A DNA stretch of 64,000 bases, from assembly GCA_051061015.1 (NCBI GenBank), contig JBPFEG010000075.1, positions 54,432 to 118,431 on the forward strand, given 5' to 3'. Every line of letters begins with the position of its first letter. Position 1 is the stretch's first letter. The DNA comes from Methylomicrobium sp051061015. Lineage in GTDB: Bacteria > Pseudomonadota > Gammaproteobacteria > Methylococcales > Methylomonadaceae. Below, one piece after another: positions 35,848 to 44,680 of the stretch. The position numbers and the translations under genes are program-made. Under the pieces are notes generated by a model. That model did not search any database, had not been told where the DNA came from, and saw only the letters and a program-made list of their open reading frames with translations.

Positions 35848-37101
35848 ATGAAAACGGCAACCCGATACAATCAAACAGGTGCGGCAACCCTTGCTGTAAC
35901 CGTAATCATCCTGCTTATTGCTTCCCTGATGGTATTCTTCGCCACGCGCGTCGGCGTTATGGATCAGCGCATGTCAGGCAATGAAACGCGATACAAAGAA
36001 GCATTTGCGACTGCTGAAGCGGGCCTCGATTTGGCTACACAACGCTTTATCAATCGATTTCAAACCGGTTTTACCGGATCAGGATCATGGGCAAACATTA
36101 TCACTAATACTGCGATTGCCAGCGGCACCGAAACTGACGGCACATCAGCCGAATCAGGGGAGCCCTCCTTTGGTGTCACGATAGCAAATACCGGCGCCAG
36201 CTTGGGCGGCATGACAGTTTACGAATTTGTCTCAACAGGATTGGGCGCGGACGGAACCGGCACGGCGACATTACGCCGGCAAGTCACCATGAAAAAAATC
36301 CTCGGTGGCTCCGCGCCCGATGTGCCGATCATCGTCGCCGGGTCGGTGGGAACCGGAGGCGACTTCAATGTCGTCGCGAATCCGAATGGCGGCGGCAGCG
36401 GCGTGCCGGTTTCGATCTGGACGGGAATAAGCGGCGCCAATGTCGAGATGACCGGCGCCTCAGCAACCTGTCACATGGAATATTTTGACGGCAATAATCC
36501 GCAATGCAGCAATCCTTCCGGCAATACCGAGCTGATTTCAGAGGGTGACGGCACTACCCTGACCTCATACAGCAGTTCCTTTCCCGATGTTCTGCCCAAT
36601 GACCCTAACTTCCCCGCTGACTTATTTAAGTTTTTGTTTGGCGTAGACCGTGCCGATTGGGCCACCGTCAAGGCCATGGCTGCCACGTATAATCATGTGG
36701 TCAGCGATTGCAGCAGCCTTGACAGCACAGCCGGGCAAACCTTGCGCTTATGGTGGGTTACCGGCGATTGCAACATGGGCCCCAATCAGGTCATCGGGTC
36801 CCTCACCGATCCAGTCATTCTTGTCATCGATGATCACCAACTCGATATGGGCGGCGGTGGTGCGCGTATCTACGGCCTCACCTTCCTGTTCGACAACCCC
36901 AGTGACGTCGCCACGCCCAGCGCTGATTTTCATGGCAGCCCGGCCATCTACGGCGCCTTTATTTCTGATATGGGTGGCAATGCCATGCAGGGCAGCTATT
37001 CGATCGTTTACGAGCCGTCACTAATCAGTAACCTTACCGACAACAATGACAGCGCCAATTTCACAATTGCATACATCCCCGGCAGTTGGCGGGATTTTTA
37101 A
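35848..37101 (+). CDS. pilX: Minor pilin PilX, enlarged
   Basis: A 417-residue PilX-like prepilin, recognised from the N-terminus TGAATLAVTVIILLIASLMVFFATRVGVMDQRMSGNETRYKEAFATAEAGLDLA. Like other PilX proteins it lacks the usual Glu5. PilX is commonly near 200 residues, so this one is about twice as long. The extra C-terminal part is rich in Gly, Asn and Asp (GGGARIYGLTFLF) with a few cysteines, and may form an exposed domain. It lies 36 bases after pilW and 25 bases before the giant pilV-like gene. Confidence 0.85.
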   Translation: MKTATRYNQTGAATLAVTVIILLIASLMVFFATRVGVMDQRMSGNETRYKEAFATAEAGLDLATQRFINRFQTGFTGSGSWANIITNTAIASGTETDGTSAESGEPSFGVTIANTGASLGGMTVYEFVSTGLGADGTGTATLRRQVTMKKILGGSAPDVPIIVAGSVGTGGDFNVVANPNGGGSGVPVSIWTGISGANVEMTGASATCHMEYFDGNNPQCSNPSGNTELISEGDGTTLTSYSSSFPDVLPNDPNFPADLFKFLFGVDRADWATVKAMAATYNHVVSDCSSLDSTAGQTLRLWWVTGDCNMGPNQVIGSLTDPVILVIDDHQLDMGGGGARIYGLTFLFDNPSDVATPSADFHGSPAIYGAFISDMGGNAMQGSYSIVYEPSLISNLTDNNDSANFTIAYIPGSWRDF

Positions 37102-37126
37102 GCATTAACGATAGCAGGTAACACGC

Positions 37127-39325
37127 ATGAAATCTATTTTTCACCAAAAAGGCGTCGGTCTAATTGAAGTCATGGTTGCTGCCATTGTCTTTGCAGTCGG
37201 CATTGCCGCTCTCGTTAAATTACAGGGTAATTTTTTTAAATACAGCAGCGCGGCCAACGGACGCTCGATCGCGATGAGCATTGCAGAAGAAAAAATGGAG
37301 GATTTACGCGGATTTCAAGTTACCGATGCCAGCGACAACGATATATTTGATTTTACCAGTATCGCAAGCAACACAGGTGGACGATGCGATACTGTCGATG
37401 ATAATGCTTGCTCTCTCGCTTTGCCTTCAGGCAATGTCGCTCAAGGCAACCTTACATTTACACGCAGTTGGATATCGACCCCTTATTATTATAACGGCAC
37501 GACGCTGACAACGACAGCCAACGGTAATGTCGTGCAGAAATTGGTTACCGTCAATGTCGGTTGGACAGATACGGACGGTACCGCGCAAACCGCCTCGCTA
37601 AGTTCGGTCATCAACAGCACCAGCACCGCAGCGGCAACTGGCGCGGTGGGCAATAATGTCGGCGGAAGCGGAGAAAGTCCCAAAGTCTATTACACCCCGC
37701 AAGCCGCGCCGGACGTTATCGCACAACCCAGGATCGCAACGACGAGCAGTTCAACTTCATCATCTACTTCGTCTACTTCCTCGACTTCCACCACATCGTC
37801 GACTTCGTCCTCGGGCGGCAACTGCGCAATTTACACGGAAACCGACAAACCCGATCCCACGATCGACAATAACAGCGGCGGCGTCGCCGATAACAATTTA
37901 ATCAGTTTTTCGACAACCACCTATAAAGACTGTGGCTCAACGCCGATTGCACTGAAAAAAGAAGAGTTTTTCACGCTGAACTGCTCATGTGAATTATCCG
38001 GTACCGCAGGAACGGGTTTTGACCAGGGCCACAACCCGGTCACCAAGGCCCAAACGGGAGTTAAAACCGGTCAGACCAATGGTCAAAATGCGCTGTGCGA
38101 TACCTGCTGCCAGGATCATCACGAAAATACCACGGGCGATTATGTTTGCGATTACTCATCCTCGGAAAACCGCAAGAAATGCTACACCCCTTTTAGAAAC
38201 GATTTTGCGAATAACGATCATAACCATTATGCTTCATCCAGTGCCGCCTCTCCGGTAACCTCCGGAACGTATCTTGAATCATGCCGTTTAAAACGGGTGG
38301 CCGGCTATTGGACGGTAGTCAGCGATTGGAATTTGGTCGGCCTAAATGCCTTTGTCCGCAGCGACCTGACTAACTCCACTAACGTGACCAGCTACCAAAA
38401 CTATGTGGCCGATACCGTCAATGCGTATGTCAGTAATGGTACGACTGCTTCCGCCTGGACCGCACCAAGTGCGACAACGCCGGTAAACGGCACGCAAATG
38501 ATGGCGCGCGGCATCTTTATCGATTATATGACGCCTTCCGAGAAATCGGGGCTGAACTTCAGTCTTACCGGCTTGGTGCCGCAAGAAGTGCCTTTTTATG
38601 AGTATCATGTATCGAGCCTGGCGGATTGGAAAACCACCAAGTCCGACGGCACCAGCCCTAACACCAGCACGGCCACCCCTTGCCCGTTGACGGGCAGTAA
38701 CGCCAGCGTGAACAAGACTTGTGTCGACAGCCCGACGGTCGCACAGGTGGCGAACGCCAATCAAAACCAAACGATTGATAAAGGCGTATTTAGAATGGAT
38801 ACCTCCAATGCCCCTACGTCAGACATCAAAATCGTCGCACAAATGAAGGAAAGCAATTCCGGTGTTACTGGAACCGTTGCCATTAATGCATTGGACACTC
38901 CGGTAAAATCCGCTTCCGTGACCGTGCCTTTTTCCGGCAGCAGCAGCGGCGGAACGACATTTCGTTCGATTACCCTGGCGTCGACCCCGAGCCTTACATG
39001 CCCCGCTCAATGGGGTAACGGCAATAATGTCCCGACCTACAGTACTCAATATGTCAGCACTTGGAGCGGGATTAATTTGAGTTGTTCGCCATCGTCCGGC
39101 AATACATCAACCTGCACAAATTACACCAGCAATCAATCATCTGTGGCAGTGACGGCCTCGAATACCGGTAACTTGCAGTGCGTTTATTCTGGATCAGGCA
39201 ATATCTTTACCTGCCCAACGTCGCTGCCAACGTTAACAATTACTTCATTGAGCGGAACCAAAACCTGTACGATTGCAATGAGCAAGTCGGGTAATAGCGC
39301 TTCCTGCGCATTGGTTTGTCAATAA
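37127..39325 (+). CDS. pilV: Giant PilV-like minor pilin with Ser/Thr linker and cysteine-rich C-terminal domain
   Basis: Residues 1-180 or so are a PilV-type prepilin. The cleavage site precedes VGLIEVMVAAIVFAVGIAALVKLQ, and GRSIAMSIAEEKMEDLR follows. A low-complexity Ser/Thr linker (about 204-232) comes next. The remaining 500 residues are unusual: a cysteine-rich region (LCDTCCQDHHENTTGDYVCDYS), a region similar in style to pilin C-terminal domains, and a tail of Ser/Gly/Thr-rich segments with repeated Cys. Normal PilV is about 160-200 residues. No PilY1 tip adhesin is encoded in this operon, so the long tail might serve that role. A hairpin terminator follows. Confidence 0.8.
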   Translation: MKSIFHQKGVGLIEVMVAAIVFAVGIAALVKLQGNFFKYSSAANGRSIAMSIAEEKMEDLRGFQVTDASDNDIFDFTSIASNTGGRCDTVDDNACSLALPSGNVAQGNLTFTRSWISTPYYYNGTTLTTTANGNVVQKLVTVNVGWTDTDGTAQTASLSSVINSTSTAAATGAVGNNVGGSGESPKVYYTPQAAPDVIAQPRIATTSSSTSSSTSSTSSTSTTSSTSSSGGNCAIYTETDKPDPTIDNNSGGVADNNLISFSTTTYKDCGSTPIALKKEEFFTLNCSCELSGTAGTGFDQGHNPVTKAQTGVKTGQTNGQNALCDTCCQDHHENTTGDYVCDYSSSENRKKCYTPFRNDFANNDHNHYASSSAASPVTSGTYLESCRLKRVAGYWTVVSDWNLVGLNAFVRSDLTNSTNVTSYQNYVADTVNAYVSNGTTASAWTAPSATTPVNGTQMMARGIFIDYMTPSEKSGLNFSLTGLVPQEVPFYEYHVSSLADWKTTKSDGTSPNTSTATPCPLTGSNASVNKTCVDSPTVAQVANANQNQTIDKGVFRMDTSNAPTSDIKIVAQMKESNSGVTGTVAINALDTPVKSASVTVPFSGSSSGGTTFRSITLASTPSLTCPAQWGNGNNVPTYSTQYVSTWSGINLSCSPSSGNTSTCTNYTSNQSSVAVTASNTGNLQCVYSGSGNIFTCPTSLPTLTITSLSGTKTCTIAMSKSGNSASCALVCQ

Positions 39326-39370
39326 TTAGTAGGATTAGTATACTGATCGGCAATTCAACTTTGCTATAAA

Positions 39371-39421
39371 AAAGAAGCGGTTTGCATGTTGCTTGCGTAA
39401 AGTGCTTAGAACCGCTTCTTT
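39371..39421 (+). terminator. Terminator of the minor-pilin operon
   Basis: AAAGAAGCGGTT (39371-39382) pairs perfectly with AACCGCTTCTTT (39410-39421) across a 27-base loop, and the second arm runs into a pyrimidine-rich stretch. It lies 46 bases after the pilV stop. The open frame of the following gene could be extended through it from a TTG, but the hairpin argues against that. Confidence 0.65.
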
Positions 39422-39473
39422 CTATAACCGATCCCTACTGCTTCTTTACTGCGTCATCAATCCAAACTTCTTC

Positions 39474-40541
39474 ATGGCAGCTCAGCCCTATTATAAAGAG
39501 CTCTCCGATGTAATGCCTGCTTGGCATTGGGCCTGGGCTTTCGTTTCTCGCTGGATACTTCTCTCCTTCGCCTGGCTTTTTTTGCACTATGCACCGACGG
39601 CTTTGGGTGTTTTCACAGATATCCCTGTTGCTGTTTCTTTGATCGCACATTTGTCCGGCCCCATGTATCGTCCGTGGCCCTTATGGTTTATTGACTATTA
39701 TTGGTTGGCGTTTACCCTTGCGGGTCCTTTGTATTTTTATGGCCAGCGTGGACAATACTTACTGAACAATGACAAATACCAAGCCTTATTGGCGTTTATG
39801 CTACGAGGGGCGTTACACCGTTGGGGACTGTTAAAAGTCACATGGTCGCCTTTGGTCCGCTTGGGGCTGCTGTCAGTATTGCTGAAACTGTTTTTTATGC
39901 CTTACATGGTGTCATGGGGCTTTCAAAACATAAATGACGTTTGGTCGACCGTGAAAACATCGACGTGGGATTTTCACGCGATCACGATATTTTTAATCCA
40001 ATTGTGTCTGTTCGTCGACGTAACCGTTTACGGCTTCGGCTACTTAGTCGAATCTCGCAGGCTCGGCTCCGAGATACGTTCGGTCGACCCGCATTGGCTG
40101 GGCTGGCTGGTCTGTTTATGCTGTTACCCCCCCTTTAACAACTTTACTTTTTTGCCTTTTGACGTGCAGTTGTTTCCGATACAATTCGAAACCACGCAGA
40201 GTATCAAATTGTTTTTTAATGGCGTTGAGGTGCTCTTGTGGGCCGTCTTTGCGTGGGCATCATTGACTTTGGGTTTTAAGGCATCGAACCTGACCGCACG
40301 CGGCACAATACGGCGAGGGCCTTACCGCTGGGTGCGCCATCCAGCCTATACTGCCAAATTAGGCGTATGGTGGATTCAAGGCATCATTTTTGGCGATTAC
40401 AGCGTTGGGATATTACTGGCGTTTACAGTGATCTACGGACTGAGGGCCTGGACGGAAGAACGCCATTTATTGGCGGTTGATGCCGATTATGCCGACTATT
40501 CGCAAATGGTCCGCTGGCGGTTTTTTCCGCGCATCCTTTGA
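39474..40541 (+). CDS. ICMT/phospholipid-methyltransferase-like integral membrane protein
   Basis: A 355-residue polytopic protein whose C-terminus resembles isoprenylcysteine carboxyl methyltransferases and NnrU-like enzymes: RGPYRWVRHPAYTAKLGVWWIQG and then WTEERHLLAVDADYADYSQMVRWRFFP, the SAM- and substrate-binding region. The first 250 residues hold about five further membrane segments. I choose ATG 39474 because the upstream TTG extension would run through a terminator hairpin. The substrate is unknown. It is convergent with ettA. Confidence 0.75.
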   Translation: MAAQPYYKELSDVMPAWHWAWAFVSRWILLSFAWLFLHYAPTALGVFTDIPVAVSLIAHLSGPMYRPWPLWFIDYYWLAFTLAGPLYFYGQRGQYLLNNDKYQALLAFMLRGALHRWGLLKVTWSPLVRLGLLSVLLKLFFMPYMVSWGFQNINDVWSTVKTSTWDFHAITIFLIQLCLFVDVTVYGFGYLVESRRLGSEIRSVDPHWLGWLVCLCCYPPFNNFTFLPFDVQLFPIQFETTQSIKLFFNGVEVLLWAVFAWASLTLGFKASNLTARGTIRRGPYRWVRHPAYTAKLGVWWIQGIIFGDYSVGILLAFTVIYGLRAWTEERHLLAVDADYADYSQMVRWRFFPRIL

Positions 40542-40597
40542 CAATTCAATAACAGTGCGGAACGGGATAAATGCCCCGTCCCGTACAAACTCAGATT

Positions 40598-42265
40598 TTA
40601 TTGCGTCAATCTTTTATACTTAATTCGGTGCGGATTATCCGCATCGCTGCCCAGACGGCGATGGCGGTCGATTTCATAATCCTGATAGTTGCCTTCAAAC
40701 CAGACCACTTGGCTATCGCCTTCGAAAGCCAGGATATGCGTTGCGATCCGATCCAGAAACCAGCGATCATGCGAAATGACCACCGCGCAGCCAGGGAAAG
40801 CCAATAGCGCTTCTTCTAGCGCGCGCAGCGTTTCGACGTCCAGGTCGTTGGTCGGCTCGTCCAGCAGCAACACGTTGCCGCCACTTTTCAGCAGCTTCGC
40901 CAGATGAACCCGGTTACGCTCACCACCAGACAGATCTCCTATCCTTTTCTGCTGATCCGCACCTTTAAAGTTGAAACGTCCCACATACGCGCGTGACGGC
41001 GTTTCATATTTGCCAACCGTGATGATATCGAGTCCGTCCGAAATTTCTTCAAACACCGTATTGTTCGGATTCATGTCATCACGAAGCTGATCGACATACG
41101 ATAATTGCACGGTCTGACCGATCGTCAGCGCACCCGCATCGGGCTGCTCAAGACTGGCCATCATCCGGAACAGCGTCGTTTTACCAGCCCCGTTCGGCCC
41201 GATAATGCCGACGATGCCCCCCGGCGGCAGCTTGAAGCTCAGATCACTGATCAACAACCGGTCGCCAAAGCCCTTGCTGATATTGTCGGCATGAATCACC
41301 ACATCGCCGAGGCGAGGTCCGGGCGGGATGTAGATTTCCTGGGTCTCGTTGCGTTTTTGCACTTCGACCGACGACAACTCTTCGAAACGCGCGAGGCGCG
41401 CCTTGCTTTTCGCATGGCGTCCCTTCGGATTCGAGCGCACCCATTCCAATTCGGCCTTCATGGCTTTTTGACGGGAAGTTTCCTGTCTTTCTTCCTGCTC
41501 CAGACGCTTTTCCTTCTGTTCCAGCCAGCTGGAATAATTGCCCTCCCATGGAATACCCGCGCCGCGGTCAAGCTCCAGAATCCAGCCGGCGACATTGTCT
41601 AAAAAGTAACGATCGTGCGTGACCGCCACTACGGTTCCGGGATAATCGTGCAGGAAGCGCTCCAGCCAGGCGACCGATTCGGCGTCCAGATGATTGGTCG
41701 GCTCGTCCAGCAACAGCATGTCCGGATTCGAAAGCAACAGACGGCAAAGTGCGACACGGCGTTTTTCGCCGCCTGACAATTTCGTCACATCAGCATCCCA
41801 ATCCGGTAAGCGCAACGCATCGGCAGCGATTTCAAGCTTTCGCTCCAGTTCCCACGCGCCCGCTGCTTCGATTTTTTCCTGAAGCTCGGCCTGTTCAGCC
41901 AACAAAGCATCGAAATCCGCATCGGGATCGGCAAACGCATTGTTCACTTCATTGAATCGATCCAGTACGGCCTTGATATCCGCGACCGCTTCTTCGACAT
42001 TGCCGCGCACACTTTTATTCGGATCAAGCTGCGGCTCCTGCGGCAAATAACCGATATGGATGCCCTTTTGGGGAATCGCCTCACCCTCGATTTCCTTGTC
42101 GATGCCGGCCATGATCCTCAGCAGAGTCGATTTACCCGACCCGTTCAAACCTAAAACACCGATCTTTGCACCGGGAAAAAAAGACAACGAAATGTCCTTC
42201 AGGATGTATTTCTTGGGCGGAACGATTTTTCCGACCCGATTCATTGAATAAATGTATTGCGCCAT
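40598..42265 (-). CDS. ettA: Energy-dependent translational throttle protein (ABC-F ATPase)
   Basis: EttA binds the ribosomal E site and gates entry into elongation according to the ATP/ADP ratio. The 555-residue protein matches E. coli EttA closely from MAQYIYSMNRVGKIVPPKKYIL. It has two ABC domains with Walker A motifs GLNGSGKST and GPNGAGKTT, signature motifs KLSGGEKRR and DLSGGERNR, and Walker B LLLDEPTNHLD and LLLDEPTNDLD. The basic linker (EERQETSRQKAMKAELEWVRSNPKGR) lies between them. ATG at 42265 is chosen over 42283 by this alignment. Confidence 0.97.
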   Translation of the reverse strand: MAQYIYSMNRVGKIVPPKKYILKDISLSFFPGAKIGVLGLNGSGKSTLLRIMAGIDKEIEGEAIPQKGIHIGYLPQEPQLDPNKSVRGNVEEAVADIKAVLDRFNEVNNAFADPDADFDALLAEQAELQEKIEAAGAWELERKLEIAADALRLPDWDADVTKLSGGEKRRVALCRLLLSNPDMLLLDEPTNHLDAESVAWLERFLHDYPGTVVAVTHDRYFLDNVAGWILELDRGAGIPWEGNYSSWLEQKEKRLEQEERQETSRQKAMKAELEWVRSNPKGRHAKSKARLARFEELSSVEVQKRNETQEIYIPPGPRLGDVVIHADNISKGFGDRLLISDLSFKLPPGGIVGIIGPNGAGKTTLFRMMASLEQPDAGALTIGQTVQLSYVDQLRDDMNPNNTVFEEISDGLDIITVGKYETPSRAYVGRFNFKGADQQKRIGDLSGGERNRVHLAKLLKSGGNVLLLDEPTNDLDVETLRALEEALLAFPGCAVVISHDRWFLDRIATHILAFEGDSQVVWFEGNYQDYEIDRHRRLGSDADNPHRIKYKRLTQ

Positions 42266-42516
42266 GTGGTTATGAAAGTGCAAGTAAGGAAAAGATAGAC
42301 AATTTTGAATTATCCCATGTTTTCTTGCCGAAAGGTAACTCAGCAGACCGACAAAATGCTCAAATGAGCCCCACCCTATTTACTCCTGGAGCGTATTGCT
42401 GAGAATGACTTAATTTTCAAAACGTTAATTAACAATACAACATCGAATTAAAACTGGCCTGCGTAGAGATTTTAAGCAAAAAACCAGCCATATTGAAAAA
42501 GGGTATTCGATTAAGT

Positions 42517-42545
42517 TTTTCATTAATCAAATTTGATGCTATAAT
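42517..42545 (+). promoter_or_regulatory. Sigma-70 promoter candidate for csrA
   Basis: TTTTCA (42517-42522) and a perfect TATAAT (42540-42545) are 17 bases apart, about 65 bases before the csrA start. The rest of the 344-base gap between ettA and csrA is AT-rich without other clear features. A GGGAGAGAGG Shine-Dalgarno precedes the csrA ATG. Confidence 0.6.
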
Positions 42546-42609
42546 TTCCGCTTATGAGTTGGATGCTGTGAAAAACAGTGAGTTTTCAATGTGATTAGGG
42601 AGAGAGGCT

Positions 42610-42807
42610 ATGCTTATCTTGACTCGTCGGGTAGGTGAGACATTAATGATAGGTGATGACGTAACTGTCACAGTTCTTGGGGTCAAAGGGAATCAAGTAC
42701 GAATCGGTGTAAACGCACCCAAAGAAGTCTCAGTTCACAGGGAAGAAATCTACGAACGCATTAAAAAAGAACAAGCTGAGTCGACAGACACAGACAGCTC
42801 GAATTAA
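42610..42807 (+). CDS. csrA: Carbon storage regulator, RNA-binding protein
   Basis: CsrA binds GGA motifs in mRNA leaders and represses or activates translation globally. The 65-residue protein is standard: MLILTRRVGETLMIGDDVTVTVLG, then NQVRIGVNAPKEVSVHREEIYERI, with the RNA-contacting residues L4, R6 and R44 present. It is followed nine bases later by tRNA-Ser, the same csrA-tRNA order as E. coli, so the tRNA may be partly transcribed from the csrA promoter. Confidence 0.97.
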   Translation: MLILTRRVGETLMIGDDVTVTVLGVKGNQVRIGVNAPKEVSVHREEIYERIKKEQAESTDTDSSN

Positions 42808-42816
42808 AACTGACTT

Positions 42817-42909
42817 GGAGGGATGGCCGAGAGGCTGAAGGCGCTCCCCTGCTAAGGGAGTATGGGCCTATAAAGCCCATCGAGGGTTCGAATCCCTCTC
42901 TCTCCGCCA
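42817..42909 (+). tRNA. tRNA-Ser (GCU anticodon)
   Basis: A 93-base class II tRNA with acceptor arms GGAGGGA/TCTCTCC, encoded CCA, and a long variable arm (TATGGGCCTATAAAGCCCAT). The anticodon loop CTGCTAA shows GCT at 42851-42853, so it reads AGC/AGT serine codons. Confidence 0.96.
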
Positions 42910-42993
42910 AGTTTTAAACCACTCATAAAAAATAAATTTAAAGGGATTGTTGACAAAGAAATCAAATCAATGGATAATGAGCGGCTCAATTAG

Positions 42994-43070
42994 GCGCCCG
43001 TAGCTCAGCTGGATAGAGTACTCGGCTACGAACCGAGCGGTCGGGAGTTCGAATCTCTCCGGGCGCGCCA
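42994..43070 (+). tRNA. tRNA-Arg (ACG anticodon)
   Basis: A 77-base tRNA with acceptor arms GCGCCCG/CGGGCGC, encoded CCA, and anticodon ACG at 43028-43030 in the stem CTCGG/CCGAG. It reads CGN arginine codons after A-to-I editing. Confidence 0.96.
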
Positions 43071-43095
43071 ATCAATTAGTTTATCGACATACCAT

Positions 43096-43171
43096 TCCCC
43101 TGTAGCTCAGTCGGTAGAGCAGGTGACTGTTAATCACCGGGTCGGCGGTTCGAGCCCGTCCGGGGGAGCCA
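43096..43171 (+). tRNA. tRNA-Asn (GUU anticodon), integration target
   Basis: A 76-base tRNA with acceptor arms TCCCCTG/CGGGGGA, encoded CCA, and anticodon GTT at 43129-43131. Its last 45 bases (43127-43171) are repeated at 44636-44680 and 54145-54189, which identifies this gene as the attachment site of the insertions downstream. The intact copy is kept at the left end, as expected when elements carry a restoring 3' half. Confidence 0.96.
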
Positions 43172-43384
43172 AATAAATCAAGGGCTTGCAGCGATGCAGG
43201 CCCTTTTTTTTGCCTGAGCGGGTGACTATGGGAGTCTCCGGGTCGGTATAGATCGGCAACCCCTTCTCTAAAAATACCTAATTATCATAGCATTATCATC
43301 CTGTAGCCCGCTATTGACCCTATTTCGAAAAGTCTCCAGGTCGGTATAGATTGGGCACCCATCAAAAGTTCTGGGACACCGGTG
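43127..43384 (+). repeat. att-type direct repeat, copy 1 (tRNA-Asn 3' half plus flank)
   Basis: This stretch of about 258 bases is repeated at 44636-44893. The first 45 bases are identical. The following terminator and flank are similar but diverged, with shared blocks such as GGGTGACTATGG, AACCCCTTCTCT and AAGTTCTG. Inside it, a 20-base motif occurs twice (43233-43253 and 43331-43351), like arm-type binding sites of a tyrosine recombinase. It marks the left end of the first insertion. Confidence 0.8.
43181..43211 (+). terminator. Rho-independent terminator after tRNA-Asn
   Basis: GGGCTTGCA (43182-43190) pairs with TGCAGGCCC (43195-43203, one G-U) over a GCGA tetraloop and is followed by eight T residues. 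The same hairpin is repeated after the second tRNA-Asn fragment (about 44690-44717). Confidence 0.88.
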
Positions 43385-43430
43385 GGACAATTCATAATAC
43401 GGCATCTCCTCTCCATTAATCATTTAAACA

Positions 43431-43787
43431 ATGAATGCAGCACAAATTAAATGCCTTTTGGTTTTCTCTCTCTTTGCCCTCATCGGTTTTGGGCCTGTCT
43501 CCCCAGGTTGTTTGATAGGCATGTACATTGTCATGGCGCGTCCGCCATGGTTCTTCAATCTGGCCAGCGATTTATACAACAACCTGCCCCAGTTTCAAGA
43601 AGGACTGGGTGAAAAGCCAACCAGACAAGCCAGGCTGAAGTGTTTTCTGAGTTTGCTCGGTTTATTCATGATTGATATTGCGCCCATCCCGACCACGCCC
43701 ATCATTGCTGTCTTGATCATTTTGAGCCGTCCGCTATGGTTCATTCGAACGATTGCGAACGTGTATGGGAAAGACTTAAAAGGATGA
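43431..43787 (+). CDS. Small membrane protein, function unknown
   Basis: A 118-residue protein with two hydrophobic regions, each followed by a similar R-P-x-W-F segment: LIGMYIVMARPPWFFNLASDLY and IIAVLILSRPLWFIRTIANVYG-type sequence at the C-terminus. The two halves look like an internal duplication. I do not recognise a family. It is the first of two genes in the shorter tRNA-Asn insertion. Confidence 0.6.
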   Translation: MNAAQIKCLLVFSLFALIGFGPVSPGCLIGMYIVMARPPWFFNLASDLYNNLPQFQEGLGEKPTRQARLKCFLSLLGLFMIDIAPIPTTPIIAVLIILSRPLWFIRTIANVYGKDLKG

Positions 43788-43808
43788 CCTTTTACCTTCG
43801 GGCAAAAA

Positions 43809-43831
43809 AAATCCGGCGTGAAGCCGGATTT
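43809..43831. terminator. Terminator-like hairpin
   Basis: AAATCCGGC (43809-43817) and GCCGGATTT (43823-43831) are perfectly complementary around a five-base loop. An A-tract lies on the left, giving a T-tract on the minus strand; on the plus strand only a short T run follows. It lies 21 bases after the preceding stop. Confidence 0.65.
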
Positions 43832-44006
43832 GAAATTGGGAGGTATTGCCCTATAAGCAATGTGTAATATCATATCAGCATGTTCTTATATTAGAAATGT
43901 GACATATTGTCGCGAGGAACAGGTTGACAAAGAGCATTCTGAATTCAAACAACTCTCATCGATCGATGTTTAACTGCACAAAACCCCACCTACCCTCCCC
44001 AGCACA

Positions 44007-44507
44007 ATGAAAATTCGCGTTATTGTAAAAAGATTAAAAAATCCTCGCGTAAAAAGACGTTTAAAGATTTTTCTCTCGGTTTTGTCGAGCTTGATTGTTT
44101 CGGGACTGATATTGAAAACGGTTTATGACATTGGTTATTTCGATGCCAAGTCACTCGAACACGATCAGATTGCCGAGTTACTCACTACCGCTCCTAACCT
44201 GACAACCGATACGGCGCAGCGTATTGTTACCGGCGCGCTCAAAGAAGATCCGAGCAATCCGGGAACAGTGGTCAAACGGGTGATTAAAAAAAGTGACGGG
44301 CTTTGGGCGGTGATTGTTGAAAACACCAAGATCAAAAAAGTCGGGTGGATTCTGGATAGGCATATGTTTTTTGTGGGCGATCTTTACAACGAAGAGGGGT
44401 ATGATTTAAACGAAGGGATAGAGAAACAATATGAAATCAGTCGTGATAATTTTAATCTCGGCGTTCAGGCATTGCCCATCACCAACCAGGGACAGGACGC
44501 TCAATAA
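44007..44507 (+). CDS. Membrane-anchored protein with DsbC N-terminal-like domain
   Basis: A 166-residue protein with a basic N-terminus and one membrane segment (IFLSVLSSLIVSGLILKTVY). The periplasmic part contains VENTKIKKVGWILDRHMFFVGDLYNEEGYDLNEGIEKQY, which resembles the N-terminal dimerisation domain of DsbC/DsbG disulfide isomerases. No thioredoxin domain or CxxC motif is present, so it is not an isomerase by itself. It is the second gene of the 1.5-kb insertion. Confidence 0.55.
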   Translation: MKIRVIVKRLKNPRVKRRLKIFLSVLSSLIVSGLILKTVYDIGYFDAKSLEHDQIAELLTTAPNLTTDTAQRIVTGALKEDPSNPGTVVKRVIKKSDGLWAVIVENTKIKKVGWILDRHMFFVGDLYNEEGYDLNEGIEKQYEISRDNFNLGVQALPITNQGQDAQ

Positions 44508-44635
44508 CAGCGTCGATTTCAAGAAATCGTCCCTGATTTAACAGAACGAACTATTTCAGATGACCGTCCAATAGCGCGGTTTGCGACACATTAATAATTC
44601 GTTCATGCAATTTATTGCTGGAAAAGTATATTTCT

Positions 44636-44680
44636 CTGTTAATCACCGGGTCGGCGGTTCGAGCCCGTCCGGGGGAGCCA
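44636..44680 (+). repeat. att-type direct repeat, copy 2 (tRNA-Asn 3' fragment)
   Basis: These 45 bases are identical to the 3' half of tRNA-Asn (43127-43171), from the anticodon loop through CCA. The 5' half of the tRNA is missing, so it is not a functional tRNA gene. The flank to about 44893 repeats the terminator and the paired 20-base motif (44743-44763 and 44841-44861). It marks the junction between the two tandem insertions. The rest of the 44508-44985 gap has no gene. Confidence 0.9.

Noticed and set aside
39393..39473. TTG-initiated extension of the ICMT-like protein
   Set aside because: It runs through the hairpin terminator of the pilin operon and lacks a ribosome site.
44636..44680. 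Second and third tRNA-Asn genes
   Set aside because: Only the 3' half is present at 44636 and 54145; no D-arm or 5' acceptor strand precedes them, so they are att-type relics.
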